A stretch of 64,000 nucleotides of DNA from Saururus chinensis (Eukaryota > Streptophyta > Magnoliopsida > Piperales > Saururaceae). This document shows positions 1 to 10,743 of the stretch, in pieces. A program made the position numbers and the translations under genes. The DNA lies in contig CP141142.1 in NCBI GenBank assembly GCA_035235625.1, forward strand, positions 46,975,644-47,039,643, given 5' to 3'. The first letter of the stretch is position 1. Each line of letters starts with the position of its first letter. The notes beneath the pieces were generated by a model. That model did no database searches and was not told the DNA's origin. It was given only the letters and a program-made list of their open reading frames with translations.

Positions 1-1920
1 CTGGGGGGCGGGTTGGTGGTTAATAATGGCATGTTAGTTTTTACGATGTGTTATTGCTCTTGTATCCATTTTGTGGTAAGAATCATCTTTAAAGAGGAAT
101 GAAATAAAAGATTATGTATGTTTAGAGTCTGAGAGCGACCATATTCAGTTGGTTTGATTTGGGTTTTGTTTAATAGTTCCTCTGATAAGACACTTATTAT
201 GAGACAGTGAGTGCCAACTAAAGATTGCAATCATTTTTCAGTTTGCGTAGAGTCTAATTTGTTCTTTCGATGACTAGAATTGCTGTAAAAATCAGCTCAG
301 CATTGTGAACGAGTTTTGATACTGCTTTTGGTGCATTTGGACGAGGGGGTGTGGTTCTGGTATTAACGGATTCTGTTCGAGTTGGATTGACGGTGGGAAA
401 TTTCATTTAAGTCGAAAGGGCATCGACTTGTTGCAGCATGCAAAGCGGCATGTAAGTGTTTTGTTTTATGATTTTATGTTATTGGGTAATATTTTATACG
501 GGGCATCCTCAGGATCCTACAAGTTAGAATTTTAAGAGAGCTTTTTAATTTCTCAAAGTTGGGTCATGACAAGGGCTGAGGTTTAGTTATGTGGGTTGTG
601 TAGGTAACTTGATTCAACCTTATTTTTAAAATGGGTAAAATTTTGAAATTTTAACCCTTATTTTTAAAACTGGTAAAATTTTAACCGTAATTTTAATCAA
701 GTAGGTGTGGATTTAACTAATCAGTTTTGGGTCGGGTTGATTTCTTGTAGACCAATAAAAAAAAAAAATTTTTGTGTGTTTGTGTATGTAGTGTGCGTTT
801 GATTTTTCGAGAGTAAAATCGTACTCTGATGAGAAGATTAGGCGGGCCACCTGATTAATTAACATCTTCAAGGTGGGGGTGAGGATATGGGGTGGATAGA
901 AATTTTGTATCCCATTGTGTTATCGCCGGCGTGGCAAAACCCCCACCCTCCCCCACTGGTGATTGAGGCATTTGTGCCATCAGTCAATTTTCTGGAGAGA
1001 AATGTATAGAAGTTAGAAGGTGGCCTTCATAAATTTTCCTTTTGTGCAAATAATTGCAGCTGCATGGTGATTGATTTGTTTTCTTCTAATGTGGTATTTT
1101 TTTATAAGTCCCGTCAACGTGTGTGAGCACGTCGCGATTGCACAACCACAATAATATCTGTACACCTTTTCATACACTGGCATTTTCCTTCTCGTTTTAT
1201 GCGCAAAACCCATTTGCCCCACCTGATTAAAAATACGGTCAAGGGCGCTTTTTAGCTATTCCTTTTATTGTATTACAAATAAGAATGATCTTGGTAATAA
1301 GCGTCTAATCCAGGGTCGTCAATGCTCAGCCCATTTGGCGGCTCGTTGATTGAGTGTGTCATGTGAATTCTATAAGTTACCCACTCATTCTCCACCGCAA
1401 CTCTAATTTAAGAATTATAGCAAAATAACGTAAAATTTATCTTTCTTCTCTCAAGTTATATTTCTTAAGAAATCAATAGTAGTTATCATCTGCTAAGCTA
1501 GCCGACTAGTTGTATTCGGCTCCAATCTCAAATCAAATTAGCTCGATCTGGAGTTCTAATTTGGCACTTGTCTAGAGCTTGTTCAGGATTGGCCCAAGTA
1601 CAAGTATTGATTACTATGTAGTACATGATTCTTAGTTTTGTATTGATAATTGAGCAATTTTTATCTTAAAAAATAATAAAAAAGTTTATATGAGCATAGG
1701 CTCCTAGCATTGTGAGCCGTTGTATCAAGATTCAATAACCCAATGGGGTTAAAATCAATATGCTCCTTAAATTATAAGCATTGTCTAATCAAAATCTGAC
1801 AATACGCAATACCCATTCACGCAATCGTAGATGATTCTAGACTCATAAAATAAGTAAAGCCAAGTTGAGCTTGAGCTTGTCAAGCTATAATGCGGCACTG
1901 AGCTTGACTTGGCTTGAGCC

Positions 1921-1999
1921 TAAAACTAAGCCAATCAAATCTAATAATTCTATGTTGGACTAAAATTAAACCAATCAAATCTAGTAATTCTACATTGGA
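1921..1999. repeat. Two-copy tandem repeat, period 40 bp
   Basis: Two adjacent units beginning TAAAACTAAG (1921) and TAAAATTAAA (1961) share the core CCAATCAAATCTA and the ending TTGGA. They differ at a handful of sites. Confidence 0.7.
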
Positions 2000-2594
2000 A
2001 ATAGAGTTGGTGCTACTTTTCCTTGTAGGTGGTAGTGGAGAGCACATACACCCCAGAGTTGAGGATGAGAAAAAAGTTTTTTATCGTCCCTTTTGACAAT
2101 GAGCTCAACATAAGCTATGTATGGGGAATAGTTAATATTTAAGATCAATGACATATATACTAGTGCTCATTAGTCTAAATGATACTAAATGATAAGGGCA
2201 TACCAAGTCGGCTCTCAGTAATCCCTTGTATTTTTGTCCATTTGCAACATATAGCGATGGATAGTTACAGATGGAGAGGGGGAGTAACGGTAACAACCTA
2301 CAAACAACCAAACCTTTAGCCTTTTGAAAGAGAAATTGAGGCCGAGCACGCACAGGCCCAACAAGTTATGCCAAAACAAAATAGGGACCTAATAACTCTT
2401 GACAAATCTTGCTCACATATGGATAAGGATGTAGACAAGGGTAAAGGGTTATAAGCATCCATTCACTATAAATAAAGTTATGTTTGTGTCCATTTATAAC
2501 TTCGAACCGTGGATGCAAACACGAAAGAGTTTTTTATGTTTCCCTCAACACAGTGTGACAAATATATTAAAATTTTTAATTTTTGAAATTAATG

Positions 2595-2655
2595 ACACAT
2601 ATGTTAATGTATATTAATGTTAAAATTATTAACACTAATATATATTAACATGTGT
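2595..2655. repeat. Imperfect AT-rich inverted repeat
   Basis: The left arm starts ACACATATGTTAATG and the right arm ends TATTAACATGTGT. Together they can fold into an imperfect hairpin of about 25 bp per arm. It could be a small MITE remnant, but I see no target duplication. Confidence 0.4.
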
Positions 2656-2799
2656 ATGTAATAACATGTGCGCGTTAATTATATGGATGAAGGTTCCCTT
2701 GCTATCTTTACGCTCTTTACGCCCAGTGTCTAAATGAAGCATTAAAAAACGACCGCCGCTCCGGACTAGCCACTCTGGACTAAAGGATTGTAAACTTCT

Positions 2800-3060
2800 T
2801 CGTAATCCGTTTTCAGCGTTCACGTCCGTTGAAGACGGACACGAACGGACGGAGACAATCCAAAGTCCGTTCCGTTCGACAACAGCCACGTATGACAGCT
2901 GAAGAAGATCCACCCCTCGTGCGCCTCGTGTCTCTGACTCCCGCTGCTCCTTTCTGCCGCCGGTACCACAAGTTCATTAAAGAGGAGAAAGAAGGAAAGA
3001 TGATTTTGACTTGTTGAACTATCACACTCAAGACGACCCATTGAGTATGCTCTCTGTCTT
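2800..3060 (+). promoter_or_regulatory. Possible promoter-proximal or first-exon region of MOCS2A
   Basis: This stretch is clearly more GC-rich than its surroundings and is followed by pyrimidine-rich sequence (3055-3130), as often seen at plant transcription starts. The MOCS2A coding exon begins just after a good splice acceptor (GTGAGCAG, ending 5734), so an untranslated first exon must lie upstream, and this is the best visible candidate. It is inference only; RNA data would settle it. Confidence 0.3.
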
Positions 3061-3109
3061 CTGTTTCCCTCTCCCCCTCTGTGGAACTCTTTTTCCAATT
3101 TGCCAATCG

Positions 3110-5734
3110 ATCTTGTATCTCCTGCCTCCTGGGTTGTCTCTACTTGTATTTTTCTTAAACTTATTGCTTATGATTCATACGATGAGACCATTTTCTTACT
3201 GTCCATAATTTTCCTATTGGGTATGAACTGGATTCCTGATTTTATTCATTTGGTCAGTATTGTGCAATATCCTGTTTTACATATCTTTTTATCGAGTTAG
3301 CTTCTAGGTGTAGAGAAATTTTTTCTAACGGCAAAATTTGTCTCCTTTATCTAGGTTTAGGAAATTTGTGTGCACTAGAATCATGGTTTTTTTTTTCTTC
3401 TTGAATATGGATGATATTAGGAAATTGGCTTCAGAATTAAAAATAATAATTTCAGATAGTAGTGTGGACATTGATTTAGGGGATAAAAGCTCTCTCCCTC
3501 TCACATTATTATGTTGCTTTGGCCTTTGGACATAGAGCTCTGTATTTGGACTTTGTTACACTCAAACAAGAATTTGTGACTAATGTGTATCTAAGCTTCT
3601 TCCTGGTGGATTTATTTATAAGAAAACTATTCATCTTCGCGGTTGCTTGGGTGCAAAAGCCATATCTGACTACTGCTATTTAGTTTCCTGCTGTGTGTGA
3701 GAATCTTTTTAAATACTAGGGAAGGTCCAGGGAGATGCTCACATATGCAGGAGTTGGGTCTCATGTTCTCAGTTTTATATATTAAGAAGGTTGTATGCCG
3801 GGTACCCTTGTTTTTGTGTTTCGTTCCACTTTTTCAAAATCCTAATTATCTAGGACATGTTCAATTTTTGTTAACATAATAAGACATGTTCATTTCCATT
3901 TGAAAGTTGGAATCATTTTTTAATTTGCTACTCTCACTATCATCTGAATTTGTGATGGAAATCACGTATAATTGCAATGCAAAACTGAAACAGTTTTAGA
4001 ACTAATAGACTAATTGAGAAGGCTAATTGAACTGCTTGTGCAGCCATCAGTTAATGTTAATGAGATACTTGAGTTTTCTTGTAAAAAGGGCCAAACCAAT
4101 GGATTCCTAGTAGTGGATTAGAAAAAAGTTTATACTACATGATAGGGGCAACTTTAAGCCAACTAAAATCTGGTCTAGGATTGAGGTTTAGGATGGAAGG
4201 CTTATGTTTTGTACGAACTAGGATACAGAATATAAGTGTTTTACAAGGCAATGTGGGAACAAGTAGAGAATGACAGCTTGTTCTGAAGATATTGCAAGTT
4301 CGATAGAAGAATGATATTCCTTATTTAGTGGCACATGACATAGCAAATTGGAAGTAGGGAGAGGAAACAAGGGGTGTACGCTCCATAGAATAATGTAGTC
4401 TATAAGGGAATTACCGCATGTTTGCTTCAAGGAATTGTGAGCCTTTTGTAACCTTGCTAAAAAATTAGTGAGGTGTTTCAACGCTTGTGTTCTTCTATGG
4501 TTCATGTATTTTTTTTTATTGACCTGTACAACACTTCAAAATGTCCTATTTTCAATTATCGGACATCAGGGTTTAGATATTTTGCTTCCATGCCTAGCTA
4601 AGATATATCAGTCTCACTATCAAGGATGTGATTACGTGCAAAAGCTAGGGGTTATTGTATCTTGCCTCCATTTTTTACCAAGTAATTAGGGAATCTGATT
4701 GCCTTCTATTACAATGCATCTACACTAGGTTCACAACCATTCCATACTAGCATTTTACCCTTTCTACATTCAGTTGTTGTTGATGCCTGTTACCTTTTGC
4801 TTGTGTGGCTCCATCCTCGATGGTTTTTAAGTTGCCCATGTTTGTTTTTACCACGAAAAAAAGGGAAGGAGAGAGAGGCTCCATCAACAGTTTTGATCTT
4901 CCTGTCATAATTTCTAACCATGAGAGTTCAATAATGCATTAGTACAATTAGCAAGCTAAAGCAATGATTCAGCTGAAGCTTCATTTATGCAGCCTTTTCC
5001 ATTGTTAATTGAATGAATGGCACAAATTTCAGTCACAACCTCTTTTGATTTAGCATAAACTAAACTCATTCACTATGCACGCTGATAATGTAACTGATTC
5101 CATGTGAGAAAGAGATTCAGTCATAATATTTTATTGGTATTATGTGATTGGGCTTAGTTTATTGAATTAAGCATTTTCTAAATATTGAGATATAACTGGA
5201 TTTGAAACCATGACTTGGTTTGATTTACGGACTGTAATTTGATTTGCGGACTGTGGACACAAAACATTTGAAGGGACTCATGCTGGTCAGTAGTAGTTTG
5301 AGTTTCATAGACTCTGGTTCTGTTAGGCTTGTCTCAACTTTCCTGGATATGAGTAGTCTTTCCTCTGTCAAAGGTGTATCTTTCCCCGTTGTCAAGTAAC
5401 ATTTTGTTGGGAAAGTCGGATGAAAAGAACTCATACTAATGCAGTTATATAAAATAATCAGTTTCATTTTGGAGAATTCAGGTTATAAGAGGTACACATG
5501 AACATCAGTACTTTTATTAGTTGTTTGCAAATTGTGGATCATTACAAATTAATAAGCTTTTTAATGTCAATATTAAAATTTCAATTTCCCTCATCAAGAG
5601 AAGAGAAAAACTAAGAATGGTTGAATGTATATAATCTTACAGTAGAATGATTTTTTTATTTGATTTTGCATTATCAAATTTTACACAATATTTATAAATG
5701 TTAATTAATGTGTGTGTTTACTATTCGTGAGCAG
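3110..5734 (+). other. Probable 5'-UTR intron or spacer before MOCS2A
   Basis: T-rich, gene-free sequence of intron-like composition ends at the acceptor-like GTGAGCAG just before the MOCS2A exon. The donor site cannot be fixed by eye. No coding exon or repeat family is recognisable inside. Confidence 0.35.
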
Positions 5735-5756
5735 ATAGGTTAAAAGTTTCCATACC

Positions 5757-6074
5757 ATGGGCGAGGGAGATGTTGAAACTAAATATCAGGAAACAGACTG
5801 TGCCTCAGAAGTGAACGGGAATGCCTCCTTGGAGATTAAGATACTATTTTTTGCTAGAGCCCGAGATCTGACTGGAGTGACGGGTATGTCCATAAAAATG
5901 CTGCCGGGGAGCACAGTCTTGGATTGTCTAACCAAGGTTTTCACAGGGTTTCCGAGCTTAAAAGAGATAAGTAATTGTATGGTTTTAGCTCTTAACCAGG
6001 AATACACCTCTGATTCGGCAGTAGTGAGAAACGGAGATGAGTTGGCCATAATTCCTCCCATTAGTGGAGGCTGA
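5757..6074 (+). CDS. MOCS2A: Molybdopterin synthase sulfur carrier subunit (MOCS2A / CNX7)
   Basis: This 105-residue protein is the small subunit of molybdopterin synthase. As a C-terminal thiocarboxylate it donates sulfur that converts cyclic pyranopterin monophosphate to molybdopterin, in the cytosol, together with the large subunit MOCS2B/CNX6. The sequence shows the MoaD/ubiquitin-like beta-grasp pattern: KILFFARARDLTG near residues 29-41, a central VLDCLTKVF helix, LALNQEY, and the diagnostic ending DELAIIPPISGG with the terminal Gly-Gly (104-105) that is adenylated and sulfurated. Length matches the family. The first about 25 residues are acidic and poorly conserved. The start is the first ATG after an in-frame TAG just downstream of a splice acceptor, so the coding region is one exon. 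CNX7 is the Arabidopsis name. Confidence 0.93.
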   Translation: MGEGDVETKYQETDCASEVNGNASLEIKILFFARARDLTGVTGMSIKMLPGSTVLDCLTKVFTGFPSLKEISNCMVLALNQEYTSDSAVVRNGDELAIIPPISGG

Positions 6075-6762
6075 CGGTGTTGTAGAAGATTTATGAAAGA
6101 TGGAGATTTAAGCCATCTTTAAGCTGAAAATATATGCGTGTTGGTGTAGTTATGCAGTAAATAACGTGTTGAGGAACTTTTTAATACGCATATGTTCCCT
6201 TTGGTATAGTTATGTAGTCAAATAACATATGCGATTTGGTGTACTTTTTGTTGGCTATTGCTGGCTATACAGTTGCGGAAGTTTGATATTGAAGAAGTTA
6301 GAGGGATGCTCTCATATCTATATAGTTGCGCTGTAATTTTAATTACCAACTTTCTATCAGTGAAGGCCCTTCATGTCGTGAACATTAAGGCATGAATCTG
6401 GTGTGCCTTCTGTGTATTTTTGCCGTAATTGTCGAAAGAAAAACATGCTGGTGAAGGTTCACCAGTAGATTATTACTCATCTGACGGACCCTATGTTTAC
6501 ATTACATGCATATTTTTTGCATGTGTTTGTTTGGGCCAACCTGGGCGTGCTATATTTCAGATAATCTATCTGAGCCCCAAGGTCCCCATCTACCATAGCA
6601 TTGTGTGCGCATCTATTTGCATCCCTTGAAATTATGGTTGCAGGGGTGTTAATAACCTATTTGTCTGCATGTGTTTGTTTGGGCCAACTTGGGCTTGATC
6701 TACATTGTTGGGCCGACCTATCACGATTGCACTAAGCCACAACAACTACCCCCTCCAGGTTA
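6075..6762 (+). other. 3' flank of MOCS2A
   Basis: Probable 3'-UTR followed by non-coding sequence. It contains a 28-bp near-identical direct repeat (6519-6546 and 6667-6694, starting GCATGTGTTTGTTTGGGCC) and then a C-rich stretch next to the inverted-repeat element at 6763. Confidence 0.5.
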
Positions 6763-8036
6763 AGGCTGCTAATGAGTCGAACTAACTCATCGAGTTGAAT
6801 AGGCTCGGTTCGACTCGATTTTGGCTTGATTCGAAGAGAGTTCAACCCGAGTTCGGTCTGAACTCAAAAGCAAATGTGTCAATTTCAAATAAGGGCTAAC
6901 TCGAATAGTCTCGACCCGAAACTTGATAGGTTCGATTCGAGATTAACTCGAAGCTTGGCTCAAACTTGACTCGATTTGTTATATATCACTTCTTACATAT
7001 TATATTTATATTATATATATTTTTTATTTTTACCTTTCATGTACTCATAATATTATATGTTATTTTATAAAAATATATATAATATATATACATTAATATA
7101 TGGTATATAATATATTATATAATATGGTATATAATAATTATTTTATATTATTATATTTTAAACAAATATAAATTCTACTACTAATAAAATTGAGAATGTA
7201 AGTATGATAAATTATTTTATTGTTATTCTACCTTTATTCATCTATATAATATTATTTAGTTTTTAATATTACATTTAATCATTTTAATCTTAATAAATAT
7301 AAATATAAATATGTAATTCTACTTATCATAAGCATTCTTAATTTAACCAATCATATTAGTTTAGAATTAGAAATCTAGTAAACTATATCTAAATTTTGCC
7401 TCTAAATATATCCAATGAACCAAGTCCATATTTTATTACTGAGGTCTAATTATATTATTTTTTATTTTTTTTAAGACAATCTACACACATTGAAATATGT
7501 TATTGCTGGATCTAGATAGTTCTTTCATCATGAATTTTTTTGTGGTCACTAGAGTATTCAAATATATAATCTATGAAAAGGAGTTGTCATGGCTTTGGTG
7601 ATTAGTTTAGTTTTTGGTGGCTTATTATATGAGAGATTTAAATAATATTAGTTAAATTTTTGGTGCTTAGTAAAAGTTTTTTGTCCAATAATATATTGAC
7701 CCTTATTTTAACCATAAATTTTGAAGTAATATTTACAACTTTAATAGAATAAAATTAATTTTGTTATAATCTTTTTATTTTTGTAATGTTGATGTGATTA
7801 TCTAAATTAATATAATTTTTTATGGAGAAAAATAGTTTAGGTTATAAATGAGATGTGAGTTCAATTCGAACATAGGCTTGAACTACTATAGTATATTTTC
7901 CAGTTTGAGCTTAAGTTGGCCGAACTGAGCTTGAGCGAGGTATCTAAATGTTCTTAAAAGCTTGACCTGAGTTTTTAGAAATCGAGCTCGACTCAAAAAA
8001 CCTAAAAAATCGGTTTGACTTGGCTCGTTAGCACCC
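6763..8036. mobile_element. 1.27-kb terminal-inverted-repeat element (PIF/Harbinger-like target duplication)
   Basis: The left end (AGGCTGCTAATGAGTC) and the reverse complement of the right end (GGGTGCTAACGAGCC) match in a TIR of about 25 bp. Sub-terminal sequence on both sides is rich in CGAGTT/CTCGAC words. The element is flanked by TTA on each side (6760-6762 and 8037-8039), as for PIF/Harbinger elements. The interior (about 7000-7850) is very AT-rich with no transposase, so it is non-autonomous. A hAT or other origin is possible, because a 3-bp AT-rich duplication is weak evidence. Confidence 0.55.
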
Positions 8037-8039
8037 TTA

Positions 8040-9690
8040 GTCATGGTTATTCCCTTATCTAAGCCATGTGAGCCCTACGCTTGGATTGGAAATTTCGTAT
8101 TCTAGTTCACTTGAAATCTGATCACCAGAGCTTCCATGCCCCGTATGTGCCTCAACTACACTTGATGAGCCTTCACTCAAGGATGAAGAAGAGGACTAAC
8201 ATAGTAGTTTTGGAGACGAGGACTGACTGGCTCTCGGCTCGTCAAACTTGCCACCTGACTTGCAGGGCATTTATATGGCCTTCACACATGCTTGTGTTCA
8301 TATGCTATTTATAGGGTTACTTGAATGCACATTTGCCTCCAGTAGGCTAGCAGCTTCCCTTACATAACTTGACCAGTGTAATTATTCTATCATTGCGGGG
8401 ACTGGAAGGCCTTTGCCATCGAAGTTGGATGAGGAAGGGGAAGTTGCTTTCAACCTGGTTGATCTCAGCTGCACTGCCACTATTGTTGGTCTTATTATTT
8501 CATCTTTTCTCTTACGCCTTGTTCTCTAGAGGTACCTTAGAATTAGTTTCTACGTATATTCAAGCTTACAAGATTACCTAATGCTAAAGTTTTTGTTAAA
8601 TTTCTATACGATATATAATAAGGAATAAGGTCTTTACCAATAAAGTTCCTTACTAGTTGAACCTAGAAAAAAAGTCCACTTGACACCATTGATCTCGCAA
8701 AATACTTTGCTGCTTAGTAAACTATACTAGCAAGGTTGTCGGGTCGGGTTTTGATAAACCGTTATTATTTAAAAAATAATATCTTAAACCTTACCCGACC
8801 CATTTATTATAAAAAATATTATTTTATATTATTTTTAAATTTTAAAAATAACTTAATTATGATAAAATACAAAATTTTAAAAATGATTTAGCATTTATCT
8901 CTAAAAAAATAATAATACAAGAGTTATTATTATAATGAGTTCATGTACTCCCGACACATGGACTGCTAGATTTAGATCAATTGGCCCATGATTCTCAAGG
9001 GCATGTGAGTTTTTATCACCCATTTGTCACCCTCATTTGACGTGAATTATCGGATGATGATCTAATGACTTATAATGTGTTGGGTACATATTTTTCAATA
9101 TGTTAACCGATGCATATTAACTTTTTAAAAAATATATATAAAAAGAAAATATGATAAATATATTTATTAATAGGTTATAGATCACCTAAAATCCAAGCCC
9201 AACTGGAAATAGTCATTCAAGGTCAATTTGACTACCCAAACTTGGCATATTATGGTCTGTTTGGGTCAGCTGTTCCAATATACTTATCCCGATTGGCATC
9301 CTTTGGGCTCATGGTGAAGAAGCAAGCATTTATTTATTGGTTGTTTTTGAAAACCGATGATACACACATCACACTAGTGCACCTTAACATCGACATAGTA
9401 TATACCATAAATTTTTAAATATACGAGTAATTGGCCACCTCATCTTTTAGCCAATCCACTCCTCTAATACAGTTAACGGATATACCTTTTATGTATATAT
9501 CTTTAAGTCTCTACCTATGTACAAAGAGGGAGGAGAGGTTGCGAAGTACTCTTCTTTTACAAATTAATTATTTACTTATAGTTTCCCCATGAAAGCATTG
9601 TCAGACAAGAGCACAAAAACGTATGTGGGCTCCATCTCTGCACCGCCTGAGGGCCGTGCATAGCTGCATGCGTCGCGCGAGCGCTGAGCC
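8040..9690. other. Gene-free spacer
   Basis: No gene with family resemblance is seen. The stretch 8750-9180 is extremely AT-rich. Short open frames at 8081-8581 look random. Confidence 0.55.
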
Positions 9691-10743
9691 GGCGTAGCAT
9701 TACTGCGCTGCAGGGTGCAGAGCCACAGCGTCCAGACAAAGGTACGACGTTTCTGTCGTCACCTTCCAGACTTCAACTGGAGCATGGAGCTCAGCTTCCC
9801 GACTTCTCTCTCTTTTGTTTTCTTCTTTTCTCAGCTTCCACACTTGGCCCCCTTGGTCTGGTGACTTGACTGGTAAGCTTCTCATTTCCTCTCAACCGAA
9901 AAATGCCTTCTCTTTTCTTTCTGCTTCTCATGTCTTGATTCTTGCGTTCAATGCAAGTATTTTCATTACATGTCAGACACCCATGTCCACTGTCTGCTGT
10001 GTTGCTGTCTTGCAGCAACGTTACTCTCCATTAGGAGCCGTTGACAGAAGCATAGTGGTTTTTACTGGTTTGTTTGTGGGCTTGTGTAGTATTCCTGTCT
10101 AGAGCTCGGCGCTTTGAACCGTAAAAGCCTCTACTTTTGATGAGTAGACCTGGGTCTCTCTCTCTATTTTACTTTTTCACCTTAAAATATGGTATGAACA
10201 CCTTGGGGGCTGGGAAATATTTCCCTTTCACGTTGTAAGTTTTAAACGGCTTAAAGCAAAACTGCTCCTCATTCATGTTATATAGCTGTTCCATGTACAT
10301 GTTAAATTGATTTTCTCCACATTATGCTTAAAGCAAAACTGCTCTTCATTCATGATCAATCTTTTCTATCTGTAGTTCAAGGGGCTGATGCGGGAAATGA
10401 CTAGCCTTTTGGTTAGCAGGATATTTTGAAAGTAGTCTTGAACGCAAACTACTTTCGAGTTCTCACTTTCAGTAGAGAGCTTGTACATACAAACCTGAAC
10501 CGATCCTCGTAGAAATTTGTTGATATAGCTTGCACTTTAAAACCAAGTGCTATCTGTCAAAAAAATTACTCTTCTATAGTTTGCATAATATTGGTTCAGG
10601 ATTTTATTATGCCTTAATTTCAGATAGTTCAAGTATTGACGTGGTGTTTCTGTACAGTAAGCGCCATTTTGTACCTCAGTAGCTTCACCTAACATTTTGG
10701 TATAATTTTGGGCTCTAACGTGCATAAGGTTAGTTTTCTGCAA
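9690..10743 (+). promoter_or_regulatory. Probable promoter, leader and leader intron of DMS3
   Basis: A GC-rich island (9640-9730) is followed by a pyrimidine-rich leader (9795-9860) and a donor-like TTGACTG|GTAAGC near 9872. Acceptor-like sites occur before 10679 (TTTGTACCTCAG). This layout fits a plant promoter with a spliced 5' leader for the DMS3 exons downstream. Exact borders are not determinable by eye. Confidence 0.4.

Larger units (their letters stand above)
1..2790. other. Non-coding, AT-rich upstream region
   Basis: I see no credible gene here. Open frames are short and show no family resemblance. The sequence is AT-rich with homopolymer runs (for example near 760-770). Small repeats are listed separately. 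It may include distal promoter sequence of the MOCS2A gene to the right. Confidence 0.6.

Noticed and set aside
2813-3106. Overlapping 92-97-codon frames on the minus strand and a 62-codon frame on the plus strand
   Set aside because: No protein family resemblance; more likely the leader or promoter of MOCS2A.
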